Shown here: positions 45,169 to 53,404 of the stretch, in pieces | How the letters are laid out: every line of letters starts with the position of its first letter | Numbering within the stretch: position 1 is the first letter of the stretch | Source: Peptococcaceae bacterium BRH_c23 | GTDB taxonomy: Bacteria; Bacillota_B; Desulfitobacteriia; Desulfitobacteriales; Desulfitobacteriaceae | Length of the DNA: 54,420 nucleotides | Reading direction: 5' to 3' | Assembly: GCA_000961805.1 (NCBI GenBank) | Contig: LADV01000225.1 | Span: 1 to 54,420 of the forward strand | Position numbers and translations under genes: made by a program | The notes under the pieces: model-generated | Databases searched by the model: none | What the model was told of the DNA's origin: nothing | The model's input: only the letters and a program-made list of their open reading frames with translations

Positions 45169-46614
45169 TTATGCCCCAATTGCAGTAATTTTAGGCAATG
45201 GCTGATACCGACTTTTTTTGAGTGGTTCAGCTTTTATAACTTGTCCATTAACTTTAACTGTTCGAGTAGTGTTAACAATATATCCTTGCTGTCCTTCTTG
45301 TTTAACAAGAGTCTGACCGCGTGCCAGTGTCTCATCAACAAGTCGTTCCTCGACAAAAGGAATAACAGACTCTATCGTATTTGCAATAACCACCTCTTGA
45401 CCGGGATTGACCTTTCCATAGAGTTCTATCGTAATTGTGTTATTACCGAGTTTAGTTCGAACTAAAAGATATCCACCAGTGTTATTTAAAAACTTAAGAT
45501 CAAGATCCGGAAAAGCAACTGTTGCATCCTGCCCTAGAGGAACATAAGAAATAGCCAGATCATGATTACTTCGCTGAGTAACAGAAAGGTTAGCTAGAAT
45601 CCCAGTATTATATAAGGTACTAGATACCTGACATATTCCTCCAGCCAGACCCGGCACAAATTGTCCGTTGACAATAATGTAGGCGTCCAAATACCCAGCC
45701 TCAACAGTTCTTTCACCCACAATTTGATTGAACGATAATGTACCGTCCGGCTTAATAATCGCTCCATCTAAAGCCTTCGCAGCTAGGCGAACATTTTCAG
45801 ATCTTGCAGTTTGTGAAGAATCAAATCGGGTTGTATAAGTGGAGAGTAAGCCCGTGATTTTTTGTTCTTCAAGCTGAGACGCAGTTAGTAGAGGAGTTTT
45901 ACTTTTGAATTCGAGTCTAATCTCAGGTCCTGGTTTATAGACGTTAATACCTTTGATCTTTTGAATTAATGCCTCAGTATTGATCATTCTTCCGACTTGT
46001 TCACCCTTAATAAGCATTGTATTTTGAGGAGTAATCATAAATGAAGCATCCGTCGCAAGCTTATTAAACTCAGCAAAGTTCTTGTTGATCGTTTCGACTA
46101 ATTTAGTTTCATTCCAATCCTGTTCTAAATCTAACTCTATGCCATTCGAAGCTGACATCTTACTAAAAACTTTGTCCTTTAATGAGCCACTCCTACCATA
46201 ATCATAGGCCAGCTTAAGTGCCGATTCGGCCGATACAATGAGTCCCAATTCTTCTAAGGTTACTTCATGTGAAAATTCATCGAGCTCCAGTTGTATAGTT
46301 TGATTCTTTAAGCGATGGATTTCTTTGTCCATTGCCTCTCTGGCAAGTTTTTCGGATAAGTTACTCACGTTAACTCCAGATATCTTTACTCCTTCGACAA
46401 TCAAGTGATGATCCCATGAATAGAAAAGTAAGTAAAGGCCTGCCGAACCAAATAATATGAATAGCAATCCAAGCGTTATCTTTACTGCTTTTATTCTAAA
46501 TAGTCGACTGATACTATTCCGAAAGCTCTTTCCTAGACTCTGATTTCTCTCATAAACTTCACTTACAGCAACTTCTTCATGACTCCTGGCTCTTTGATGT
46601 TGTGATTCTTTCAA
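45169..46614 (-). CDS. VanW-family cell-wall protein with G5 domain
   Basis: 481 residues. One membrane anchor (about 44-66); a repeat region of YoaR-like peptidoglycan-binding domains (about 75-255); the VanW domain (about 285-400, with AGGICQVSSTLYNTGILANL); and a C-terminal G5-type domain (about 405-470). It is probably extracytoplasmic and attached to peptidoglycan; the enzymatic role is unknown. TTG start at 46614 with GGGGGG upstream. It sits between rsmG and parA, a place where Bacillus has noc. Confidence 0.88.
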   Translation of the reverse strand: MKESQHQRARSHEEVAVSEVYERNQSLGKSFRNSISRLFRIKAVKITLGLLFILFGSAGLYLLFYSWDHHLIVEGVKISGVNVSNLSEKLAREAMDKEIHRLKNQTIQLELDEFSHEVTLEELGLIVSAESALKLAYDYGRSGSLKDKVFSKMSASNGIELDLEQDWNETKLVETINKNFAEFNKLATDASFMITPQNTMLIKGEQVGRMINTEALIQKIKGINVYKPGPEIRLEFKSKTPLLTASQLEEQKITGLLSTYTTRFDSSQTARSENVRLAAKALDGAIIKPDGTLSFNQIVGERTVEAGYLDAYIIVNGQFVPGLAGGICQVSSTLYNTGILANLSVTQRSNHDLAISYVPLGQDATVAFPDLDLKFLNNTGGYLLVRTKLGNNTITIELYGKVNPGQEVVIANTIESVIPFVEERLVDETLARGQTLVKQEGQQGYIVNTTRTVKVNGQVIKAEPLKKSRYQPLPKITAIGA

Positions 46615-46705
46615 AATGCCCCCCCTAGGGTCAACCTCAATCGACCAAATTATATACTAGTTCTTTAATTCGACGTTCATTCTAGATATCCTTTACTATT
46701 TTGTA

Positions 46706-46739
46706 TAAAAAAGAGCCTCACTTTCTCAAGTAACGCCCT
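46706..46739 (-). terminator. Terminator of the mnmE-mnmG-rsmG unit
   Basis: A 12-position stem with one mismatch (AGAGCCTCACTT / AAGTAACGCCCT on the plus strand). On the minus strand it is followed by TTTTTTATAC, just past the rsmG stop. Confidence 0.75.
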
Positions 46740-46755
46740 ATTTAAACAATTAATT

Positions 46756-47475
46756 TCATTTAATAGGTTTTTTTGCAGGTGTACCAGCCTGGCGGGGATA
46801 AATTGAAGCGGTTTGCTGAATCTTGCGAATCAGAATGACAGCCCTATGTTCAACACCCTCTCCAAAGTTAAAATGTATAATATCCTCAAATTTACCACCT
46901 ACAACACTTAGGGCCTTTTGAGATTCAGCCAATTCTTCCTCTGCCTGTAATCCCTTTGGAGCTAGAAAGAGTCCATTCACCTTCAGAACAGGAAGGGCAT
47001 ATTCTAGCAAGACTGGAAGACGAGCCACCGCACGAGAGCTAACAGTATCGAAGGAGCCTCGGAATCGACCGTCTCTGCCGAAATCTTCTATTCGAGCATG
47101 AACAGTTTTAATACCCTGTAAAGCTAACTCCTCGATGACAATGTCGAGAAAGTCTAATCGTTTTTTCAAAGAATCCAATAAAACAACCTTTAAATCAGGG
47201 CGTAGGATCTTAAGCGGAATACCAGGAAACCCAGCTCCAGTTCCTAAATCCGCAAAGGATTTACCTTCAATAAATTTTGAAAGAACCATAGAATCTATAA
47301 AATGCTTTAAAATGACTTCTTTAGGTTCAATAATTCTCGTTAAATTGAGTTGCTCGTTCCATTCAAGTAGAAGGTCACCGAATCTACAGAGTTGAGTCAA
47401 CTGCACTTCTGTTAATTTTAACCCAATATGCTCATAGGTTAACCCTTTAATTAAAGACGCATGCTCATCAAACAT
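46756..47475 (-). CDS. rsmG: 16S rRNA m7G527 methyltransferase
   Basis: 239 residues. SAM-binding motif DLGTGAGFPGIPLKI near residue 72; KKRLDFLD; the SSRAVARL catalytic region; and the usual C-terminal YPRQAGTPAKKPI. It methylates G527 of 16S rRNA; loss gives low-level streptomycin resistance in other bacteria. It follows mnmG by three bases. The GGAGG upstream is about 13 bases from the ATG, a little far. Confidence 0.97.
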   Translation of the reverse strand: MFDEHASLIKGLTYEHIGLKLTEVQLTQLCRFGDLLLEWNEQLNLTRIIEPKEVILKHFIDSMVLSKFIEGKSFADLGTGAGFPGIPLKILRPDLKVVLLDSLKKRLDFLDIVIEELALQGIKTVHARIEDFGRDGRFRGSFDTVSSRAVARLPVLLEYALPVLKVNGLFLAPKGLQAEEELAESQKALSVVGGKFEDIIHFNFGEGVEHRAVILIRKIQQTASIYPRQAGTPAKKPIK

Positions 47476-47478
47476 CCG

Positions 47479-49383
47479 TTAGTTGTTACCTCCCCTACGT
47501 CGTTGTTCTAAAAAAACGAGTAAGACAGAAATATCAGCTGGACTAACACCCGTAATTCTAGAAGCCTGCCCTAAGTTTTGAGGGTGGACTTCTAAAAGCC
47601 TTTGTCTACCTTCAGTTGATAATCCGCGGATCTCCCCATAAGCAAGGCCTAATGGAAGTGAGCGTTCTTCAAGCTTCGAAAATTTCTCGATATCAGCCCA
47701 CTGCTTTTCAATATACCCCGAATATTTTGTTTCCGTCTCTACCTCTTCTAACACTTCCTGATCAAAAGCCTTTAACTCAGGAATAAGCCTTTCTAAATGG
47801 GAAAAGGTAATTTCTGGTCTTCGAATTAAATCTTGAGCACTAATTCCGCCCCTCGTCGGAGTTGATTTAGCTTCAGCCATTACTTGCTGCAAGTCTTCTC
47901 GCAGAGGGGAAAAAACCGTTGATTTCAAGAGCTCTTTCACATGTTCGTAATTCTTCTTCTTATCCTGAAAACGCTTCCAGCGCTCATCATCAACTAATCC
48001 TATCGATCTTCCAATTTCTGTTAACCTTAGATCAGCATTATCCTGACGCAGAACAAGCCTATATTCCGCTCGTGACGTTAAAAGACGATAGGGTTCCTTC
48101 ACTCCTTTTGTCACTAAATCATCAATTAAGACACCGAGATAAGCATCTGATCGACGCAAAGTAAACGGCTCTTTACCTAAAGATCGAAGTGCAGCATTAA
48201 TTCCAGCAATTAATCCTTGTGCTGCAGCCTCCTCATAGCCTGATGTTCCATTTAATTGCCCTGCAGTAAATAACCCTGATATCTGGCGCACCTCTAAACC
48301 AAGAGAAAGTTGATGGGGTAAAACGTAATCATACTCAATTGCATATCCAGGCCGTAGCATACGGACATTTTCCAATCCGGGTATACTCTGTAATATTTGA
48401 ACCTGAACTTCCTCAGGCATACTGGTTGATAATCCAGCCATATAAAGCTCGTCACTTTGCCAGCCCTCGGGTTCTAAGAATATTTGATGAGCATCACGTT
48501 GAGCAAAACGAACGACTTTGTCCTCAATTGATGGACAATAACGGGGACCAATACCTTCAATCTTTCCAGAATACATAGGTGCACGATAAAGATTGTTGCG
48601 AATAATCTCATGGGTTTGGGTTCCAGTATATCCTAACCAACAGGATACTTGCTTTGAAGGGTCTTGATGCCAAAACTGACTCTCTGTAGGCATAAAGGAA
48701 AAGCGCCAAGGGGTATCATCCCCTGGTTGAATGCGAAACTTTGTATAATCAACAAACTGGCGATGAATCCGAGGGGGTGTACCTGTCTTAAACCTACCCA
48801 GTTCAATTCCACACTCTCTAAGTGAATCTGAAAGAGACATGGCAGGCATCTGTCCATTCGGTCCGCCTTGGTGCATAGCAGCACCGATGATAATTCGTCC
48901 TCTTAAATATGTGCCACTTGTTAATACAACGCTGGCAGATTCAAATCGAGCTCCAGTTCGAGTCACAACTCCAACAATTGAGTTTTGTTCAACAACAATA
49001 GTTTCAACCAACGCCTGAATTATGGTAAGTCTGGGTTGTGACAAAAGGATATTTCGCATCCGACTATGATACGCCTGTTTATCGGATTGAATACGTAAGG
49101 CATGCACGGCAGGGCCTTTCCCAGTGTTAAGCATTTTAACTTGTAAGGAAGTCTCATCAGCAACTATGCCCATTTGACCACCAAGAGCATCAATCTCCCT
49201 CACTAAGTGTCCTTTAGCTGGGCCTCCAAGGGATGGATTACAAGGCATATGGGCGATCGTATCCAGATGTAAAGTCAGCAGGAGTGTTTCAGATCCAAGT
49301 CTAGCCGAAGCAAGTGCTGCCTCACAACCTGCATGTCCTGCGCCAACTACTATAACATCATACTTTCCAGCAAAATATTCCAA
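47479..49383 (-). CDS. mnmG: tRNA uridine-34 cmnm5 modification enzyme MnmG (GidA)
   Basis: 634 residues. FAD-binding motif VVGAGHAGCEAALA at the N-terminus, then PSLGGPAKGHLVREIDALGG, and the C-terminal tRNA-binding helical domain ending in GVSPADISVLL. It acts with MnmE on wobble U34. The frame runs to a TTG at 49407 with no Shine-Dalgarno. A TTG at 49383, seven bases after TAGG, gives MEYFAGKYD, matching the family N-terminus, so this start was chosen. It avoids overlap with mnmE. Confidence 0.95.
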   Translation of the reverse strand: MEYFAGKYDVIVVGAGHAGCEAALASARLGSETLLLTLHLDTIAHMPCNPSLGGPAKGHLVREIDALGGQMGIVADETSLQVKMLNTGKGPAVHALRIQSDKQAYHSRMRNILLSQPRLTIIQALVETIVVEQNSIVGVVTRTGARFESASVVLTSGTYLRGRIIIGAAMHQGGPNGQMPAMSLSDSLRECGIELGRFKTGTPPRIHRQFVDYTKFRIQPGDDTPWRFSFMPTESQFWHQDPSKQVSCWLGYTGTQTHEIIRNNLYRAPMYSGKIEGIGPRYCPSIEDKVVRFAQRDAHQIFLEPEGWQSDELYMAGLSTSMPEEVQVQILQSIPGLENVRMLRPGYAIEYDYVLPHQLSLGLEVRQISGLFTAGQLNGTSGYEEAAAQGLIAGINAALRSLGKEPFTLRRSDAYLGVLIDDLVTKGVKEPYRLLTSRAEYRLVLRQDNADLRLTEIGRSIGLVDDERWKRFQDKKKNYEHVKELLKSTVFSPLREDLQQVMAEAKSTPTRGGISAQDLIRRPEITFSHLERLIPELKAFDQEVLEEVETETKYSGYIEKQWADIEKFSKLEERSLPLGLAYGEIRGLSTEGRQRLLEVHPQNLGQASRITGVSPADISVLLVFLEQRRRGGNN

Positions 49384-49391
49384 TGTTTGAC

Positions 49392-50756
49392 CTACTTTCC
49401 GATACAAAATCGAGAAAAAATATCTTCGAGAAGCGATTCTTGCACATTATGTCCCGTAATTTCGGAAGCATATTGTAAAGCTTGGCGTATATCAATTGAA
49501 AGTATATCCCAAGGCATTCCTTGCTGTAAACTTTTTAATGATTGTGATAAAGCATTGTCACACCGTTCTAGAGACGTAATCTGCCGTACATTGGAGAGAA
49601 ATGGCTCATTGGTTCCGATAGCCTCACCCTGGTAGACTCGTTTACGAATTTCCTTTTCAAGCTCATCAAAACCCTGTAGTTGTAGAACAGAAATTGGAAT
49701 CCAAATACCTTTCTCGTTGCTCCAAATATTAGTTTGACCTTGTTCTAGTAAATCAATTTTATTGACAAGTACAATCACCTTATCAGAGTAACTATCAAGT
49801 ATATGTCGTTCTACCTCAGTCAGTGGCAAATTAGCCTGTACCACTAATAGAATTAATTCAGCAGTTTTTAAGGCCTTCCAAGTTCTCTCTATGCCAAGAC
49901 GCTCCACCAGATCATCACTCTCGCAAATACCAGCGGTATCAACCAATTGTAATAGAATTCCACCAACACTAACAGATTCTCGGATCTCATCACGGGTTGT
50001 ACCAGGGATATCTGTCACAATAGCTCGTTCCTCATGTAAAAGTGCATTTAACAAACTAGATTTACCAACATTAGGCTGTCCTACAATAACAGTAATTAAC
50101 CCATCTCTTAAGATCTTACCTGTTTTACTTCCTTCTAAAAGAAGTTTTATATCTGCATGAGCTTTGTTAATCATTGATTCAAGAGACTCCCGATCTAAGC
50201 TTTCAACATCATCTTCAGGAAAATCAATACCCGCTTCGATAAAGGCGAGGATTTCTAAAATCTCTTCACGTAATGCTAAAATTGTCTCTGAAAGTCCTCC
50301 ACTCAATTGAGATAGAGCCAAATTCGCAGATGTCTCAGTGCGGGAACTTATTAAATCAATGACTGCCTCCGCTTGAACTAAGTCAAGCTTTCCATGTAAA
50401 AAAGCTCGTTTAGAGAACTCACCAGGCTCCGCTAATTGGGCACCATGTCGGAGAATAGCTTGTAGAATTCGCTGGGCAATAAATAAGCCACCGTGACAAT
50501 TAACTTCATAAACATCTTCTCCTGTGTAGGAGGAGGGGGCCAACATTCTCCCAACAAGTACTTCGTCTAAAACCCGATTGTTATCACTAAAAAAACCCCG
50601 ATTTAAAGTAAACTTTTCTCCGCGTAACCAACGTTCTTTATTGCGTGGTTCAAAGCATTCTTCAATAATCTCGGTCGCTTTAGGGCCACTCATCCGAATG
50701 ATATGAATACTTGCATCACCTATGGCCGTTGCCATAGCAACGATAGTATCTAGCAA
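49392..50756 (-). CDS. mnmE: tRNA modification GTPase MnmE (TrmE)
   Basis: 454 residues. An N-terminal folate-binding domain (about 1-118), a helical domain split around the G domain, and G motifs GQPNVGKSSLLNALL (near 226), DTAGI and NKIDLL. The C-terminus is FCIGK, with the catalytic Cys of the CxGK motif. It forms cmnm5U34 together with MnmG. TTG start at 50756, with GGAGATGAG upstream. Confidence 0.97.
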   Translation of the reverse strand: MLDTIVAMATAIGDASIHIIRMSGPKATEIIEECFEPRNKERWLRGEKFTLNRGFFSDNNRVLDEVLVGRMLAPSSYTGEDVYEVNCHGGLFIAQRILQAILRHGAQLAEPGEFSKRAFLHGKLDLVQAEAVIDLISSRTETSANLALSQLSGGLSETILALREEILEILAFIEAGIDFPEDDVESLDRESLESMINKAHADIKLLLEGSKTGKILRDGLITVIVGQPNVGKSSLLNALLHEERAIVTDIPGTTRDEIRESVSVGGILLQLVDTAGICESDDLVERLGIERTWKALKTAELILLVVQANLPLTEVERHILDSYSDKVIVLVNKIDLLEQGQTNIWSNEKGIWIPISVLQLQGFDELEKEIRKRVYQGEAIGTNEPFLSNVRQITSLERCDNALSQSLKSLQQGMPWDILSIDIRQALQYASEITGHNVQESLLEDIFSRFCIGK

Positions 50757-50867
50757 AACAACTCATCTCCAATAATAAAAATTGCTATTCTTTATTCTTT
50801 TCAAGTAAACAACATCACATACCAACTATCTAATGAGATAGAAATTATATGGGGGAGTCTGACTGTA

Positions 50868-50894
50868 CAAAAAAGAGGGGGTTATTCCCCCTCT
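50868..50894 (-). terminator. Terminator after jag
   Basis: Eight-base stem AGAGGGGG/CCCCCTCT overlapping the jag stop. On the minus strand it is followed by TTTTTTG. It separates the rpmH-to-jag unit from mnmE. Confidence 0.9.
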
Positions 50895-51519
50895 ATCCTC
50901 TTTTAAGTGCTATGACAACACGACGATTTGGATCATCACCTTCACTAAATGTAGATATTCTGGTTTCATCCTGTAAGGAAGTGTGAATTATGCGCCGTTC
51001 ATGAGCATTCATTGGCTCTAAAACAATTCTCGTTCCATTCCTCTTAACCTTTTCAGATAATCTTTTTGCTAGACGGATGAGTGTTTCTTCTCGGCGTTGT
51101 CTATACCCTTCCACATCAACAATAATTCGAACTCTTTCTGATAATCTCTTGGCCACAGCTAAATTCGTTAAATACTGAAGAGCATCTAATGTATCCCCGC
51201 GTCGACCGATCAAAATTCCAAGCTCAGGCCCCGTAATATTAATATGCCAATGTTCGCCGGTATTACTGACCTGAGTATCTGCCTTAACCTGTATTGATTG
51301 ACAGATTTTTTCAATGAATTCAATAGCCAATGCTCCAGGATTATCTTCATAAAAAACTCTTACTCTTGCTAGAGTGGTCCCAAATAGCCCAAATAAGCCT
51401 TTTTTAACGGGTTCTTCTAATACTTCAACTTTAACACGATCACGATCTACAGCTAACTCCATAACACCAGCGCAAATCGCCTCTTCAACCGTTTTCCCGG
51501 TTTTCTCTGCAATCCTCAT
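50893..51519 (-). CDS. jag: RNA-binding protein Jag/KhpB
   Basis: 208 residues in three domains: Jag-N (about 1-55, EKTGKTVEEAICAGVMELAV), KH (about 70-140, GILIGRRGDTLDALQYL) and R3H (about 150-208, with MNAHERRIIHTSLQ). It binds RNA, and with KhpA influences cell elongation in streptococci. It is located after yidC as usual. ATG at 51519 follows GAGGATCG. Confidence 0.96.
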   Translation of the reverse strand: MRIAEKTGKTVEEAICAGVMELAVDRDRVKVEVLEEPVKKGLFGLFGTTLARVRVFYEDNPGALAIEFIEKICQSIQVKADTQVSNTGEHWHINITGPELGILIGRRGDTLDALQYLTNLAVAKRLSERVRIIVDVEGYRQRREETLIRLAKRLSEKVKRNGTRIVLEPMNAHERRIIHTSLQDETRISTFSEGDDPNRRVVIALKRG

Positions 51520-51548
51520 GAACGATCCTCCTCACGCCTTCCACGTTC

Positions 51549-52223
51549 CTATATTGCTTTTTTTGTTTGACTAGACAATCGCTTATTTATAAAAAGCTGT
51601 TGGAAAATCGAAACAACGTTCATAGTTACCCAATATAAGGCCAATCCCGCTGGGACTGTAGCACTAATGTAAGCGAAAAATATTGGCATCATATAAAGCA
51701 TAGTCTTCTGGGTAGGATCCGTAGTTGCATTAGGACTCGTTAATTTTGTCTGCAAATAGGTCGTAGCAGCGGCGAAAATCGGTAAAACTAAATGATATGA
51801 AGGTGCAAATCCGTAAGTTTTAATTAAATCAAAGCCTAGAAACCAATGGGCTGCAGCATTTGCTGGATCGTAAGGAAAATTAAGTAATGTACTATACAAT
51901 GCCCAGAAAATTGGTAATTGAACAAGTATAGGCAGACAACCACCTAAAGGGTTTACCTTATGTTCTTTATATAACTCCATAACGGCTAGATTAGCTTTTT
52001 CTTTATCATTTTTATGTTTTGCTTGAATTGCCTTAATCTTAGGTTGTAAATCAACAGTCTTTCGCATTGAAGCCATTTGTTTATAAGTTAATGGGAAAAT
52101 CAAAGTTTTAATTAAAATAGTTAAGAGAATAATCGCCACACCATAATTAGGAAGACCGATAGAAGCAGATAAGTTATAAAGTATATTTAGTAAATAAGTC
52201 ATCCATTCAACAATAATACTCAC
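51549..52223 (-). CDS. yidC: Membrane protein insertase YidC (Oxa1 type)
   Basis: 224 residues with five hydrophobic segments. Conserved elements are the groove arginine in TYKQMASMRKTVDLQPK, the NPLGGCLPILVQLPIFWALY segment, and the last helix PAGLALYWVTMNVVSIFQQ. No lipobox is present, unlike Bacillus SpoIIIJ, so the N-terminus is a plain membrane segment. It inserts membrane proteins with or without Sec. GTG start at 52223 after GGAGGG. Confidence 0.96.
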   Translation of the reverse strand: MSIIVEWMTYLLNILYNLSASIGLPNYGVAIILLTILIKTLIFPLTYKQMASMRKTVDLQPKIKAIQAKHKNDKEKANLAVMELYKEHKVNPLGGCLPILVQLPIFWALYSTLLNFPYDPANAAAHWFLGFDLIKTYGFAPSYHLVLPIFAAATTYLQTKLTSPNATTDPTQKTMLYMMPIFFAYISATVPAGLALYWVTMNVVSIFQQLFINKRLSSQTKKAI

Positions 52224-52234
52224 AAAAGCCCTCC

Positions 52235-52441
52235 TTAAACTGGGTCATGCCCACCAGGGTGAAACGGATGACACTTAAAGATCCGTTTAATTGATTTCCA
52301 AAGTCCTTTAATAAGCCCATATTTTCGTAACGCTTGAATAGAATATTCTGAACAACTGGGATAAAAGCGACATGTTTGCCCTTTTATAGGCGAAATAACT
52401 ATCTGATATAGACGAATCAATCCAACTAAGATTATCTTCAT
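52235..52441 (-). CDS. yidD: Membrane protein insertion efficiency factor YidD
   Basis: 68 residues. Signature [19 protein letters not shown] and a C-terminal [11 protein letters not shown]. It is an amphipathic, membrane-associated helper of YidC. Its ATG overlaps the rnpA stop (ATGA, 52438-52441), and yidC follows 11 bases later. Confidence 0.97.
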   Translation of the reverse strand: MKIILVGLIRLYQIVISPIKGQTCRFYPSCSEYSIQALRKYGLIKGLWKSIKRIFKCHPFHPGGHDPV

Positions 52442-52785
52442 TCAAGTTTACTCACTTTAATTAGTGTATTAGCATTTTTAAGCATATTCATCATATATCT
52501 TTCTACTTCGATGAAGGAAACTCCTTTGATTCTCGCCCTCGCAATAAAAATTATTTGTATATCATTTCTGATTTCCGAAATATGAAGCCGGATAACTTCT
52601 CGCATCAGTCTTCTGGCCCTATTTCTTTGAACAGAATTTCCAACTTTCTTGGAGGCAATAAAACCAAACCGTTTAGGACCTTTAATAAGGTACATTGCTA
52701 CATATTTTACCGAGTAATTTCTACCTTCTTTAAAGATAGTTTTAAAGCTCGATTTACGGCGTAAGCGGAACTTTCTTTGTAACAT
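52438..52785 (-). CDS. rnpA: Ribonuclease P protein component
   Basis: 115 residues. The RNR motif is [15 protein letters not shown] (about 54-68), with an N-terminal [15 protein letters not shown]. It binds RNase P RNA and helps pre-tRNA 5' processing. It follows rpmH, from which it is separated by a terminator-like hairpin. GGAGG precedes the ATG. Confidence 0.97.
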   Translation of the reverse strand: MLQRKFRLRRKSSFKTIFKEGRNYSVKYVAMYLIKGPKRFGFIASKKVGNSVQRNRARRLMREVIRLHISEIRNDIQIIFIARARIKGVSFIEVERYMMNMLKNANTLIKVSKLE

Positions 52786-52893
52786 AACTCCTCCAAAGCT
52801 TACATACCTTTCAATCTCTATTCTAACTCTTATTGCTTTGATTTAAACGTTTTAGAAAAATATTAATGCTTGTCAGAAAAATTTATTTAAAAA

Positions 52894-52915
52894 AAGGCCA
52901 CATAATTGCGGCCTT
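52894..52915 (-). terminator. Intrinsic terminator directly after rpmH
   Basis: AAGGCC/GGCCTT stem with a ten-base loop. On the minus strand it is followed by TTTTTTT. It overlaps the rpmH stop by two bases. It probably attenuates transcription into rnpA. Confidence 0.85.
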
Positions 52916-53048
52916 AAACTGATAATTTTTTCCGACCTTTTAAACGACGGCGCTTTATTACATTTCGCCCCGTTGGCGTACTCATTCTACTCAAAAAACC
53001 GTGAACGCGTTTATGACGCCTATTCTTCGGTTGATAAGTTCTCTTCAA
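52914..53048 (-). CDS. rpmH: 50S ribosomal protein L34
   Basis: 44 residues, strongly basic: begins [18 protein letters not shown] and ends [12 protein letters not shown]. This is the universal small ribosomal protein next to dnaA. TTG start at 53048 with AGGTG upstream. The short length and TTG start make it easy to miss. Confidence 0.97.
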   Translation of the reverse strand: MKRTYQPKNRRHKRVHGFLSRMSTPTGRNVIKRRRLKGRKKLSV

Positions 53049-53111
53049 TTTAACGACACCTCCTTTATTTCAAACCAGAAAAACATCCCATGTAATCAAA
53101 CTTACTTAGAG

Positions 53112-53141
53112 ATTATACTCTAAAAAAATTTAATCTGTCAA
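53112..53141 (-). promoter_or_regulatory. Sigma-A promoter of rpmH
   Basis: Perfect TTGACA (53136-53141) and TATAAT (53112-53117) with an 18-base spacer, at the edge of oriC. Confidence 0.88.
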
Positions 53142-53160
53142 GCAAAGGACTTTGTTAAGA

Positions 53161-53355
53161 TGTGGATAACCTCAAGTTTAAAAGTTATCCACTGTGAATA
53201 ATTTTTTGAAACTGACTATCTACCTGTTGATAACCCCGTGAAAACTTGATATTATATTTGCACAGCCCCTTACGACAACAATAAATCGTGTAATAGTTAT
53301 TCACAACACGTAATTTATTTAAGTTATCCACAAATGTGTATAAGTTTGTGTATAA
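53161..53355. other. oriC: Chromosomal origin region (oriC) with DnaA-box cluster
   Basis: Eight DnaA-box-like nonamers in 195 bases. Two perfect TTATCCACA copies lie at 53161-53169 (inverted) and 53324-53332. Variants are TTATCCACT at 53185, TTATTCACA at 53193 (inverted) and 53297, TTATCAACA at 53225 (inverted), and TTATACACA at 53335 and 53347 (both inverted). It is AT-rich and lies between rpmH and dnaA. Gene strands diverge here, as expected at an origin. Confidence 0.9.
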
Positions 53356-53404
53356 CTTTTTTATTGTCATCATTCCTACAATTTTAGACAAGGGAGGTCC
53401 GTCC

